From positions 992,001 to 1,056,000 of the forward strand of contig JAGMWG010000011.1 in the NCBI GenBank assembly GCA_020744225.1: 64,000 nt of DNA. Reading direction: 5' to 3'. Position 1 is the stretch's first letter; each line of letters begins with the position of its first letter. A model generated the notes under the pieces. The model searched no databases. It saw nothing but the letters and a program-made list of their open reading frames with translations, and was not told the origin of the DNA. The translations under genes were made by a program, and so were the position numbers. Origin of the DNA: Paraphoma chrysanthemicola (taxonomy: Eukaryota; Ascomycota; Dothideomycetes; Pleosporales; Phaeosphaeriaceae). Of this stretch, positions 20,618-31,896 are shown piece after piece.

Positions 20618-21197
20618 GCTCGCTAGCGACCACGCGCAGCATGGCTGCCTTTGAAACCACGCCTCGGCAGTGACGAGGATATTGGACAAAGCCACTGCTA
20701 TTGGATCTACCTACATATTTTCCCCGCGACACTCGAGACCTCGACTTACGACATATCACGACTCCGCATCAGGCGGTGCATTGCGTTACTTCTTTCATGC
20801 TTGTCTTAGCATGGCGCATTTACGGTGTTTTAGTAGCGCGCATTTTTGGGTTATTTGGATCTGTTCCTTTGTGCTTTTTGTACTTTTTCGCAATCGCAAA
20901 AATTGGGATTGGGGAGCGAGGTTGGCTGGCGGCGTCAGAAGGTCGGACTTCTAGGCCAATGAGAAGAGGTGCAGCGCAAAGATCGCGATGCTGTAGTCAA
21001 TAATGTGATATCAAAGTTGATCACAAAAAATGCGCGGGAGACATTGGTGAAGTATTATTGCGCATTCACTATGTTATAGGTGAAGCTAGGTTTACAAGTC
21101 CATGTATCCAAATCGAAAAGAGGTATCCACTACCAATAACGCCGAGACCCATGTTCAAAACAAGCAAATGAATGCAGACAGTGTCTGATCCGTAGAT
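20618..21197. other. Intergenic: 3' flanks of two convergent genes
   Basis: The DEK-C/SWIB gene and the securin-like gene end here from opposite sides. Nothing else is recognisable; a T-rich stretch around 20840-20920 may contain poly(A) signals. Confidence 0.5.
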
Positions 21198-22617
21198 TCA
21201 GAAGCCCTCGGGCAACTGCAGCTGAAAATCCTCCAGCTCCTCATCCATGGGATCTCCATGGAGTTGGCTGTTGAAGCTGTGTGCCCACGCATCATCGTCC
21301 TCGTCATCCGAACGCGAGAGTAATAGCAACTGGAGCTCCCGCTCCTCATCCTCTGCCGTACGGTATGTTGGTTCCTCTTGGGTTGGCGCGACAAGTGTAC
21401 GGTCCGTAGCAGTAGAGCTTGAGCGCGAGAAGGCGCTGCGCGACCTTACGGTACTAGCAGTGGTGCTAGCGGGCGCAGCAGAGATGGGAGTTGGTCGGCG
21501 AGCGGTTGTAGAGAAAGGTGCTGGCTTTGTCACGTTGGAGAGAGGCTTGCGGGCTGCTGGTGCTGCGCGCCCTGCACGACCTTGAGCGTAGCCGATAGTA
21601 CTATGTGATGCTGCTACAGCTGCAGCGCGGCGGGACGTGCTTGGCTCGACGATTGGCTTTGTGGTCTTCTTGCTCGACACAAATCCACTAGGAAGACGAG
21701 ATTTCGCGACAGCTGTAGGCACCGCGTAGCTAGGCTTCGCGGCAGGCGACAGCGCCTGTGCAGCAGATCGTGCCCTCATTGTCGACACACCAGTGGTTGC
21801 ACGTTTCGGTGCAGCAATGGGCTTTGGTGCCTCTTTCTTTGGTTCCTCCATGCCCAAGTAGCGCCTCATTTCAGCATCGTCCTGCGCCATCTGTGCCGCA
21901 AAGGCCTTGTCAAAGTCCTCGCTCGCCTTCTTCTTCTCCCTTGCCAACTCCTCTTCGAACTCGCGCAGCTTCTTCGGGCGGCCATCGTCTTCGATCGGGT
22001 TGTGATAGGCCTGTGAGATACCACGGACCATGCTCTTGTGGTCGATCTTGGGAAAGTTCCAGTCCTTGGGCAGATATTCGTCCATGTCATCCAGTAGGGG
22101 GACCTCCTTTGGAGGCATGTACTCGATCTCCGGAACGTCATTTTCGGATTCAGCATCAAGCTCGGGCTGGTGGACTTTGACTTTCGGCCGGCGGAGACGA
22201 GGGCTGACTTTCTGAGTCTTCGCAGCTGATGATAGAGGTGCTGGTGTCTGGAAAGCCTTGGATTTTGCATTTGTCGTCTTCATACCCAGAGGAGCGCGGG
22301 TTCGCGGGCCTGCTCTATGTTAGCTGCTGGTTTCGCGACCTTGAATCGCATCACTGGCCTGCTGGCGTAACAAATGCATTCTCGTCTCCTCCCTTCTTGC
22401 TCGTCAAGAGCAGATTTCCCTTGCCCTTTCCCTCCGCCTTTCCAGTCTTGAAGACATTCTCGTCGTTGAGCGGGACCTTGAAGGGCGTCTTCGGAGCCTT
22501 GTTTCCAGGTGTTTTGGCTCCGAATGCCTTTGCGCCAGCGTTGATGGGCTTTCCGGACGGTCCTATGGAAATGTTGCGCACCGCATTCTCCTGATCATGT
22601 GCTGCGAGAGTCGCCAT
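21198..22617 (-). CDS. Securin-like candidate (D-box protein)
   Basis: Two exons, 22617-22355 and 22314-21198, with a short 40-base intron (GTGATG...GCTAACATAG), give 459 residues. The spliced N-terminal region contains a KTPFKVPLNDEN block and a destruction-box-like RAPLG motif, followed by KTTNAKSKAFQTPAP. A charged region around an EYMPPKEVPLLDDMDEYLPKDW segment follows; the rest is a Ser/Ala/Pro-rich basic tail. The arrangement (N-terminal basic, D box, acidic middle) resembles securins, inhibitors of separase degraded by APC/C, but securins are too divergent for me to be sure. It may instead be an unrelated cell-cycle-regulated protein. It is divergent from the tropomyosin gene. Confidence 0.65.
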
Positions 22618-22935
22618 GATGGTCGTTACATTGAGCGAGTCGAGGTGTTGCTGTCGTCGGCGGTCGTCTCGGCGGGTTCGTGGTCGGCTTTGTTGTTGCT
22701 CGTTGCTATGGGCAGGCGCGGCCCAAGGGTCTGGCCCGAGCGTGGCGCTAACGCCCTGGACGTGGGCAGGGGTCAAACTCCCTTTCGGCAGCCACGCCGC
22801 ATTGCAGTCAAGAGACATTTCTCGATCAACAACAACACCCGCCGCAAAGCCCGCCTCAAAAACCCGCCGCACTCTGACCTGCAGTCTCTGCACCTACACC
22901 AACCACTTTATTTCCTCTAAACACACTCCGCAGCC
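22618..22935. promoter_or_regulatory. Bidirectional promoter between securin-like gene and tropomyosin
   Basis: 318 bases separate the two divergent ATGs (22617 leftward, 22936 rightward), so one intergenic region must serve both. No TATA box is obvious. Confidence 0.5.
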
Positions 22936-23629
22936 ATGGATCAAATCAAGAAGGTGAGTGCTACCTCTTCTACCCCGCCATATCACTCCAAGCTGCCATG
23001 TAAACCGTAACCTTGGACTTTAGACACTCCCTGGGCTCGTATATTTGAAGAAATAGATGCTAATAAGTATATCTGCAGCGCATGGAAGCTCTCCGCATTG
23101 AGGCTGACGAGAGCAGCGCTCGCGCTGAAGAGCTCAAGAAGAGGGTCGGTCAGCTCGAGGCCGAGACGACACAGAAGGAGCAGGAGGTTACGTCCCTGTC
23201 GCACAAGAACTCGGTTCTGGAGGGCGAGGTTGAGAAGCTAGAAACGCAAGTGAAGACCTACAAGGACGAAGCAGGTGCAGGCGCTCAGGCCGGCACACAA
23301 GCCGAGAGCTTGCAGCGCAAGATCCAGGTCCTTGAGGAAGAGGCTGAGGAGTCTGACAGGACGATCCGCGAGCTCAACGAGAAGTATGTCCTTTTTCCCT
23401 TGCCTTCCGTCACATCCTCGGCGTGCGCGCGGGAGTTCATGAAGGTCATCTGCTGACGCGTCACAGGCTCCGCCAGACCGACGTCAAATCTGGCCACTAC
23501 GAACGCAAAGTCCAAGCCCTCGAGCAGTCCCGAGACCAGTGGGAAACCAAGTACGAGGAGATGGCCAAGAAATATGCCGACACCAAGAAGGAGCTCGACG
23601 ACTTTGTCAAGGAGATCGGTAACATCTGA
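22936..23629 (+). CDS. TPM1: Tropomyosin
   Basis: Three exons (22936-22953, 23079-23383, 23467-23629) encode 161 residues, the usual size of fungal tropomyosin. Exon 1 is only six codons (MDQIKK); intron 1 is 125 bases with a TGCTAATAAG branch region, and intron 2 is 83 bases. The whole protein is one heptad-repeat alpha-helical coiled coil, beginning RMEALRIEADESSARAEELKKR, with conserved SLSHKNSVLEGEVEKLE and QALEQSRDQWETKYEEM blocks. It stabilises formin-built actin cables and the contractile ring. A divergent partner is the securin-like gene. Confidence 0.95.
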
Positions 23630-23989
23630 TCTCCTGCAAGTCTCTCCTTGCGTGGAAGTTGACTGTATTTAGTGGAATATTGAGACGAGCATCGCATTCC
23701 ATGGCAGGTGGAGTCGATCGGAACCCACGTGTTTCACGGCCCCACAATGGCATGGCGTGGTGGATGGGAAGGTGGGAGGAATCATCATAGCCCTTAAACC
23801 CCTCTCTGCATATTTGGTTTCTTTCGTGTGGATGCTTGCTGGGCGGGCATGAGCGCTTTAGATAATCCCTGAGCGAGCAATTCACTGTTAGCTGTCCCCT
23901 ACCACATTTGCATAATCACATGCTCTTTCAATCATGACACTCCAACCCTCATGGAGACTCTGTATTGAATGTTCAGGGTATCATAACCA
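23630..23989. other. Intergenic: convergent 3' flanks
   Basis: Tropomyosin and RRP17 end toward each other here. No gene or RNA feature recognised. Confidence 0.5.
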
Positions 23990-24771
23990 CTATTCAGCGG
24001 CCTTACTCCTCGCCTCCTTCTGCTTCCTCTTCTTCGCGCCCTCCTTGTACCTCGTGACCTTTCTATCCGCCTTACTCTCATACCTAAACTTCTTCTTTTT
24101 CTTCTTCGGCCATTCCGTCTTTGGCTTCTCCTTTGTCCATATCCTCTTCCCGTTCGCATCCCTCCTCACCACTGGCTTCCCATCCTTGCCCTTCTCCTCT
24201 GCCTCTTCTACCTTCTCCACCACCTTTTTATCTTCCTCGTTATCCTCACCCGGCACCGAAAATCCCGAGCGCGATATCCCGACGCTCTCGATTGTTACGG
24301 TGGTGTATTTATCCTCGTCTATGTATTCGTCTTCCTGGTTTATTGGCTCGGGCTCTTCAAAACCAGTGAACTCTTCTTCATCCTCATCGTCTGAGGAATC
24401 GGCTGCGTTGTCGAGACCAATGATGTCGCCGTTGGCTTGTTTGACCAGGCGGTTTACTTCTTCGACGTGTGCTTCGAGGTCGATCTTGCGCTGTTGGCGG
24501 AGCTATCGAACGATTAATCTACAGATTCGTACATGACGCTGTACACATGTGCTGCGCTGGTGAATTGGAAGCAACATACCTCACGCCTGAAGCGCAGCTT
24601 CTCCTCTTTCTCGCGCTTGGCTGCTTCGTCCTGGGCGTGCTTTTGGCGCGCGACTTTGCGCTTGTGGAAGCCCGTGAGGTATTCTTCACGGGCGGTCGGG
24701 TCGAAATCGATTTTCTCGGGCACGACGACGTTGAGCTTGCGCTTCTTCGAGGGCGGGGGCATGTTACGCAT
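23990..24771 (-). CDS. RRP17: Nucleolar protein 12 family (Rrp17/Nop25)
   Basis: Exons 24771-24580 and 24502-23990, with a 77-base intron (GTATGT...CGATAG), encode 234 residues. The core of the family is intact: FDPTAREEYLTGFHKRKVAR near residues 23-42, an RREKEE-like charged helix, and LEAHVEEVNRLVKQANG directly after the junction. An acidic patch (DSSDDEDEEEF) follows, then a basic C-terminal tail rich in Lys. Rrp17 is a nucleolar 5'-3' exonuclease and pre-60S ribosome biogenesis factor in yeast. The gene lies between the tropomyosin gene and the GGTase-I beta gene. Confidence 0.9.
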
Positions 24772-25057
24772 CTTGTAGATGCGGTAACGAAGTTGTGCTG
24801 TGTGTGTGGACTTGTGGTGCTGCTTGCGCGCCGCTGATGGAGAGTTCGGATTGTGGAGCGGGAAAATTGTTGCAGGGATCTGGGATGCTGCAGAAGTGGG
24901 AAGGTTTAGCCGAGTTTTTCAATTGAAGTGCATCACACATGCGTATGATGGGATGACAAGGAATTTGTGTTACGACAATAGAAGCATTGGCGCTGTTCAT
25001 TTCTCGATCATATTTAGACCAACCTGCATCCGATCGCGTAAAATGTCTGTATGATCC

Positions 25058-26350
25058 CTATACCCCTGGATCCGTTCGCAGAATCTCCCTCCGCCATGCA
25101 AGAGACTCAAGATGCTTCTTTGCCCGATCTGTTATGCATAATGCTGCATCGACATCCTGCAATCCCGGCTCTCCAAACATGGCCAGTACCATGAGGCCCA
25201 AGAATGAATGGTACATGTCCGGAGGATCGCCTGTCACCTTTCCGAATCCTCCTACAATGTGCTGCGTCTTGTCCAGCAACCATTTCCGAATCGATCGTTG
25301 CTCTATAATATCCATATGGCCGAGTAGCTGCAGTGGTGCAGAAATCCAGTATGCGTAACATGTGTCAGCGACTTTGTTGCAGCGACCATTCACTCCCACC
25401 CATTGTAGCTCAAAATGTGCATGTGGTGTTTGCTTCATGTTCGCCTCAGCCTGTTTTGAGACAAAAGGGCCCAGATTGACAAACGAATGCGCATCATGAC
25501 AAGTCTCCGACGTATCGGTCTCGTCTCCTAGCGTGTCGAGGCTATCGTCCGCATCTAGTGTGGCTGTCTGCCGAGATGCCAGCCATTTGAGTAAAAGTGG
25601 TAAATTTGTCACTCCACGAACGACGCCATCCGACTCCTGTGATGGTGGTACCGGCAGGCGGTCCAGAAAAGAGAGCGCTGCCACTGCGCACGATGTGAAT
25701 CCACCATGGGCTTCATGGTAAGGGGCCTCAGATATCCCGCCATCGTAGGTCTCAGCCTCGCGCACGCAATTAACGAATGCGTCAACATCAATGTCCGGAA
25801 CACCGTCACAGGCCCCCTTCAGGTTGCCGCGGAGAATCCACCGGATGGCTGTTGCCATGTACCCAAATCTCGAGTCGTTGCCACCATGAATGAAGCCATC
25901 TTCATCTACAGTCTCCCCAAAGCCACCCTCTGGCCTCTGCATCCTATTCAGCCATACAAGAACTTCCCTTCTCTTCACTTTACTCAAATCATCACCCAGC
26001 ACGACCAGCGTAAGGAGTGCGAAGAACGTGCCTGGCACATGAGGCGGATCCCATCTCTTATTTCCGTCATTGCTCTCAAGTCCAAAGTTCGATCCTGGCC
26101 ATGGTCGGAAGCCGCCCATTGGAAGTTGGCACCCATAGACCCAGTCGATGTAGCCTTGACGCTCCTCCGGTGACAAGGCAGCATCCAAATCACCTAAGAT
26201 GTCCAGTGCAGACACAGTGAAGAGCGCCAGGAGCATACGATTGGAATCATTGCTGGTATAGAAGTGTGGGAGCAACGTCTTCAGATTCCGCCTCCAGTAT
26301 TTGATGTGCTTCGGATAGTTGAGCTGTGACTCTGACATGATGGGTGCCAT
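25058..26350 (-). CDS. CDC43: Geranylgeranyltransferase type I beta subunit
   Basis: A single-exon gene of 430 residues, within the usual range. The protein is a series of prenyltransferase alpha-alpha repeats with GGF blocks (QLPMGGFRPWPGS, RPEGGFGE, HGGFTSCAVAAL, QHIVGGFGKVTGDPPDMYHSF). Zinc ligands are visible as Asp329 and Cys331 (VADTCYAYW) and His381 (DMYHSFLGL). With the alpha subunit it transfers geranylgeranyl groups to CaaX proteins ending in Leu, such as Rho1, Cdc42 and Rac. A divergent promoter of 772 bases separates it from an F-BAR/DEP/RhoGAP gene whose targets are also Rho-family GTPases. Confidence 0.95.
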   Translation of the reverse strand: MAPIMSESQLNYPKHIKYWRRNLKTLLPHFYTSNDSNRMLLALFTVSALDILGDLDAALSPEERQGYIDWVYGCQLPMGGFRPWPGSNFGLESNDGNKRWDPPHVPGTFFALLTLVVLGDDLSKVKRREVLVWLNRMQRPEGGFGETVDEDGFIHGGNDSRFGYMATAIRWILRGNLKGACDGVPDIDVDAFVNCVREAETYDGGISEAPYHEAHGGFTSCAVAALSFLDRLPVPPSQESDGVVRGVTNLPLLLKWLASRQTATLDADDSLDTLGDETDTSETCHDAHSFVNLGPFVSKQAEANMKQTPHAHFELQWVGVNGRCNKVADTCYAYWISAPLQLLGHMDIIEQRSIRKWLLDKTQHIVGGFGKVTGDPPDMYHSFLGLMVLAMFGEPGLQDVDAALCITDRAKKHLESLAWRREILRTDPGV

Positions 26351-27122
26351 AATAGGCAGTTGGGGACCGAAGTCGGTTTCCTTTGCCGGACAGTCTCAAC
26401 TCCAATAGTGCAGCCTAGTGGTGGGGAAGGCCAAGTGATGTGTGCTGCAGAGTAGACAGACGATCAGCAAGGGGCAGCTAAGTCCGGTTCATATACCCGG
26501 GATGCGTGCTGCACCGCGAGTAAACGGCGCAAACATACATGAGGCAGGTGGTGTGGCAAGGCTGCTGGCGCGGCAGAGGCTGCAAAGGCCGCGGGAATGA
26601 CGGTATCGCGGGCACCGACGTGGTGTTGACTCGATGGCGTCCCGCTATGATGCATAGACGTCGTCCTTAGACCCTGCAGGCACGCTTCGGTCGGTGAATT
26701 GACGCTGATATTTTTAACGTCGCACTGGTCGCTAGCGGCTGCCCATGAGGTAAGGCCGTGGAGAGACCCTGTTTGCTGACAGGGCCTAGCCTGTAACCTC
26801 AGCTCTGCCACAAATGCGAGCCACAGCTGGACTGCCAAAACTCCTGAAGTACTTCCCTTCTCCTGCGACCCATATCTCTCCGCTTCTCCTCTGCTGCCCC
26901 TTGCGAGCTGCTGTGTAATTCTCTTGTTGCGCCCCGCCCACTGAGACGTTGAGCGCCCAACACAGCACGACGCTACGACACGGCAGCTGCGCTTGCGTGT
27001 TCCCCATACTACATTAGACTTCTCCACGCTCGCTACCGCTGTCAAACCAACGCCAGCCAGCCCGTATCAGACACCGCCCACCACTGCAGAGAAAGGCGAC
27101 TCGAGAGCCAGAGCCCGTCACC
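26351..27122. promoter_or_regulatory. Divergent promoter of GGTase-I beta and RhoGAP genes
   Basis: The 772 bases between the ATGs 26350 (leftward) and 27123 (rightward) hold both promoters. A long antisense-looking frame here (about 193 codons leftward) has no domain support and is not called. The 200 bases before 27123 are pyrimidine-rich. Confidence 0.45.
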
Positions 27123-29856
27123 ATGGCCACTGGCTTCGCTACATCCTTCTGGTCGAGCGACTATGCGGGAGGTGCGGCCCCAACACTGCCGCTGCTCGTC
27201 TTTCACATGTACTGACAGCCACAGGTCTCGGCGTCCTCTTCGGCAAGCTCCAGCAGGGCGTGCAGCAGGAGAACCAGCAGATCCTCACCGTAGCCCGCAT
27301 GCGAGCCGACGCAGAAGAGCTTTATGGAAACACCCTGTCCAACATCGGCCCTGCCTCGGAGCGCATAACTGGAGGCTTCAGCAGAGACGAGGGCGCGAGT
27401 GTGCGAAAGGTGGGGCTGGACCGTTCGCTGCGTGAATGTGCGGCTGACAGCATCTAGGCTTATGAGGGTGTCAAGACGGAAATGGAGGCCGCGGCCTCGA
27501 GCCACAAGAAGATCGCATCCAACATCCGGGAGCTCGTCGTGAGTCCTTTTGGGCGCTGGTGCGAGGCGCATGCTGTGCGCGTGCAGAACTCGCAAGATGA
27601 CCTGCAATCGCGCATCAAGATCCACGACCGGCAAGCTGAGGCTGTGCGCAAGTTCCGCTCGCAGTACTACAACAAGTGCAGGCTGGTCGAGGACCTCGAG
27701 GAGGAAGACAAGCTGGCCTTCCAGGATCCCCAGAGCGAAGCTGCTGCTGCCTCGAGCCCCAAGGCGAAGGTTCCTACTATCCAAATGACGGCCCCCGAAG
27801 ACAACGAAGCCGATCCCATTGATCTTGGTGACGAGACGTATCAGCCTGAGCAAATCAAGAAGATCCTGACGCACATGCTCGATAACATCAAACTTGGCGA
27901 AGTCAAGGTGCCGATTCTGGGAACATACCAGAACTGCTCCAATGGCGCCGATCTCACCGAGTACATTCAGAAACATCTGGGAGCGACGACCGTCAGCTAT
28001 GCTGAGCGTATTGGTCAAGATCTTGTTGACAACGGCTTCCTCCGTCTCGTCGGCAATGTAGGCAGTGCGTTTGCCAACAGCTCGAGGATGAATTACCAAT
28101 GGAAGACGAAAGCGTTCCAGCTCACTGGTCTGCCAGAGAAGAAGCAGCCTTTGGCGCGTTCATCGACCGGCATGTCGCAGGCCTCTGACAACTTTACTCC
28201 AGACTCGCCAGTCGGAGCTGTTGGAGAGTACCTTTCTGGATGGAACCCACTCAACAACCAGTATCCCAATGAGACACCGTCGGAGCGCCTTCGACGTGAA
28301 GCGCGCGAGTCCGATGAGCGCTACAAGGCATCTGTCAAGAAGCTCGACTCGCTGCGCTGCAATCTCGAGGAGGCCATGATCGACCATTTGAAGTTCATGG
28401 AGCGTTGCGAACTGGACAGGTTGAAGGCTATCAAGGCTGTCATCTTGGACTTCTCTGGCGCTGTCAGCAACGTCATCCCCAGCCTGCAGAGCACTGTCGA
28501 CAAGATGATGTTGTTCCAGGAGACCGTTCAGCCTCTGGGCGATCTGCGCTACATGCTCGAGAACTACAGGACCGGGCCATTTGTTCCGCGAGTTACTACG
28601 TACGAGAACTACTACAATAACGTTGATGGTATGTATCCCTTCCTTTCATTGTTGAATGCCCTGCTAATGCAAGACAGAACAAACATTCGGAGTCGACCTG
28701 GAAGCGCGCGCCCGCTCCGATAAGAAGCGTGTGCCTGTCCTCATTACCACAATTCTGACTTTCCTGGACAACCATTATCCTGACCTCGAGGGCGATGAAG
28801 CCCGCCGTGGCATCTGGCTTGTGGACGTTCCTCTGGCACAGACGCACAACTTGCGTACTACCATCAATACCGGCAAGCGATTCCCGGATGAAGTGCTCGA
28901 GAAGTACGACATTCCGATTGTCGCCAGTGCGCTGAAGCTGTATCTCTTGGAACTTCCTGGTAAGATCTTGTGACCGTGCACAAGAGCCTTGACTAATCCT
29001 GCCAGATTCACTTGTCTCATCGCATGTGTACGAAATTGTGAAGACCATCTACAGTACCACGGCGACTGATGTGTCTGAAGAGACGCGCGTTTCGGTTCTG
29101 CAGTCGACCCTCGGTCAATTGCGCCTTGCAAACATTGCCACCTTGGACGCGATCTGCACACATTTCACTCGTCTCATTGAGCTGACTTCTGCTGATGAAG
29201 CATATGTCACCGCTCTCGCCAATGCTCTCGCTCCATGCATTCTCCGGCCCCGACAGGAGTCAACATTGAGCATGAACGAGCGCTACAGCTACCGCCTCGT
29301 GCGCGATCTATTTGCACACAAGGATGCAATCTTCGGGGAGTTGAAGCGCGCGAGCACTCTCACCCACTCGGCATCAGGTGCTCAGCGCCCACGAGCAATC
29401 TCCACTGACGAGAGCAACCGCCGCGCAAATATGGAGGAGCGACAAAGGGCAATTGCCGCTCAGCGTTCGCCTCGTGCAGTCTCCCCAGGACCCAACCGAG
29501 CCAACGGATCTCACCGCCGTGATCGCAGCCAGACCCGCTTCCCTGTTAATACCGCGTCACCCACGGAATCCCGACGGAGCACGTTGAATCGCAGCTCGCT
29601 TGAGGTACCTGGGAACCCTGACAGCCCTACTCACGATGACACGGCTACCAATGGCACTTCAGAGGCAGCCGCACCTGCACCTGCACCCGTTGCGGCAGCC
29701 CCTGCTGAGCACCCAGCACCATCTAGCACTAGGGTACCATTCCCAAGGAAGACTGCTGGCGGGCTGTCAAGGGGCAACCGCGATTCGACAGGCAGTTTGA
29801 GAGGGGAGGAGGCACCTCGTGGCGTCACACTTGAAGACAAGCCGATGGATGATTAG
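27123..29856 (+). CDS. RGD2: F-BAR, DEP and RhoGAP protein (Rgd2-like)
   Basis: Five exons (27123-27171, 27225-27409, 27458-28628, 28678-28959, 29006-29856) encode 845 residues. The N-terminal F-BAR domain begins FWSSDYAGGLGVLFGKLQQG and is split by a DEP domain (around residues 215-300), then F-BAR resumes (DERYKASVKKLDSLRCNLEE). A RhoGAP-like domain occupies about residues 470-670, and a Ser/Pro/Ala-rich tail ends the protein. The RhoGAP catalytic loop reads GIWLVDVPL where GIFR is usual: Leu516 replaces the arginine finger, so GAP activity needs testing. The nested F-BAR/DEP arrangement is that of yeast Rgd2, which regulates Cdc42/Rho5 signalling. Confidence 0.92.
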
Positions 29857-30580
29857 TGGTCATACGGGTTTCTCCCTCTATCTACTTGGGCACCAGCCCT
29901 AGCGTTCACGGCCTCCGACACGCAGCATTACGACTTTGCGCACAAAGAATGATCGAGAATGAATGGCTAGACTTTCGTGAGGCCTTCAGGGCAGGGAAAT
30001 AGGCATCCGGTTTCTAGTGCAATATGGTTTTGGAGATGATTTGTATGTGTGTGCTGTAGCATATCTTTTGGTTAAGCGGTTTGGCGGGCTATCTCTGTAC
30101 TTGGTTGACATGCAATGTGATAATGAGCAATATCGCCAACGAATTTTCTACAACGTGCCTACTACTACAAACGCCCTGAAGGTCTAATTTGGACCGTACC
30201 TGGAGCTAACATGGGTTCACGGCACGTTGGGTATACCCTGTCAGCCGAGCCACGTCGTCACCTCCCACATGCTCTCATTTCCAAGGCGGAGCAGCATGAA
30301 CTCGACATGGGGGCCACCAGATGTGGCTGGGCTCGTGCCGCCCACCATCTCACGCCCTTCTGCGCTCTTCTTCCCACCAGCCGCCGCTTGCCTTGAGCTG
30401 CATCTATCAAGGCTTCACTCGCGTCCGGTCGAAGTGTGTTGTGCGCATTTCTTGTTCCTGATTGCTCTCGTCCCGTCCTCGATCGAACCCCACAGTGATC
30501 GACCCACGAATCACGTATCGATCGCATCTTGAGCCGCCCAACCACCGCGATCCAGTCGCGCAACTGCTCAAACCACCAAA
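29857..30580. other. Intergenic: RhoGAP 3' flank and promoter of the next gene
   Basis: No gene recognised; short frames on both strands have no support. The right part is the promoter of the RS-rich gene at 30581. Confidence 0.45.
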
Positions 30581-31186
30581 ATGTGCCTCGTCAAGGTCAA
30601 GCAAGAAGAGGAGCACGTGGTGCCTTACCGCGTCGTCGACCGCCGCGACTCTCGCCGTCGCGCATCGCACACCTCGCAGCGCAGATACTCGCGCACATCT
30701 GTCGTCCACGAATCACCACGCCCATCTGCATCCTATGTCGCGGTGCCCTCACCTAAGCCGCTCGCGATTCCAGCGCCGCAGCCCGTCCCCGTCTTTGTGC
30801 AACCGCCGCCTGCGCCGATGCCAGCTCCTCCTCCGCCACCAAGTCATCACAGCCATAGCCATGCCGGCGGCGCGCACTACGTTGAGGTTTCGCCGCGCTC
30901 AAGCATGACAAGTCAGTCCTCTAGCCCGTCGCGGAGCGAGTATGTCTACAGGGAGCGCGAGTACAGGCGCGAGAGACAGCATAGCCCGGAGCCGAGGTAT
31001 GATCATTATCGCTACGTGCAGCCAGCACCGAGTGAAAGCGATCACTACGAGCAGTACAGGAGTCGGAGCCGGCAGAGGAGCAGGAGTAGGGGAGGCTACG
31101 ATGATCCAAGGGGCAGCTTCAGAGAGGAAAGAACAAGAATTACAATTGAAGACGACGGGAGGCGCAGGCGGGAGTACAGGCGGTGA
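30581..31186 (+). CDS. Arg/Ser/Pro-rich low-complexity protein, 201 residues
   Basis: A single-exon gene of unknown function. It starts MCLVKVKQEEEHVVPYRVV and then has a basic RRDSRRRAS stretch. A proline-rich middle (about residues 60-90, with PPPAPMPAPPPPP) follows, then a His-rich segment (PPSHHSHSHAGG). The C-terminal half is an RS/RE-rich, Tyr-containing low-complexity region (RSRSRQRSRSR). RS repeats occur in splicing-related or disordered nuclear proteins, but the family here is not one I can name. The consistent ATG context and the bias in amino acids support coding. Confidence 0.7.
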   Translation: MCLVKVKQEEEHVVPYRVVDRRDSRRRASHTSQRRYSRTSVVHESPRPSASYVAVPSPKPLAIPAPQPVPVFVQPPPAPMPAPPPPPSHHSHSHAGGAHYVEVSPRSSMTSQSSSPSRSEYVYREREYRRERQHSPEPRYDHYRYVQPAPSESDHYEQYRSRSRQRSRSRGGYDDPRGSFREERTRITIEDDGRRRREYRR

Positions 31187-31896
31187 TAGTGTGGAGGTAA
31201 TGGTGCTGTTTATGAGCTTGCCTTGCTTTGTTTTCCTTATACTGCGCCCCATGTAATTTGACGGACTTGGATAGCTCCATTCTCAACCCTCGACATCCGC
31301 GCGACTGATGTCGGTGCTACCATGTTTTGAGTTCTAGCGCTTGGGATATTCATCGCCTCCAATAGACTTCATCCGATGCATTTCGTTCATTCGTGGTGAT
31401 CTGCTGTGTTTGTGAGACAGATCATAATCATATAACACCAGATAATTTTGGCATTTATTTGACGCGTGCCAAAAGCATGTAGGTAGCCGTGGTGTGGTAT
31501 GAGGTCATTGCCGTTTCTGAAGGCAAGCTACACCGCAGCGAATCGCACTTCACCCGAATCCAGAGCCTGACGAATGCGGGCCCAGATCGACGCCAAAAGT
31601 ATCCTAAAGAATCGATTGCCGCTTCTTTCGGCCACCTTTGTGATCGGCTCGTCAGGGAATCCTTGTGGAGGCTTGGGCACCAGTCAAACGGCTGGCTGTC
31701 AAGTGCGCGATCAGCACATGCAGCTTCCAGGCCAACATTATTCCAGAGCTGAGTGTGACCGCCAAACCACACGTGCTTACCTGCCACGACCGTCCATGCT
31801 GTGCACATAGTCTCAACGACGCATAGAATATAGCGACCGTCTGGACATGTTCAGAGCACCTGCCTCACCGCCCTCCGCAAGTTCCCGCCGCCGAGC
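31187..31896. other. Intergenic: promoter of the SAC/phosphatase gene
   Basis: A 117-codon leftward frame (31808-31455) has no domain support and is not called. Otherwise nothing recognisable. Confidence 0.45.

Noticed and set aside
26464..27045. 193-codon leftward frame between GGTase-I beta and the RhoGAP gene
   Set aside because: No domain, low-complexity Ser/Ala/Gln mix, lies in the divergent promoter.
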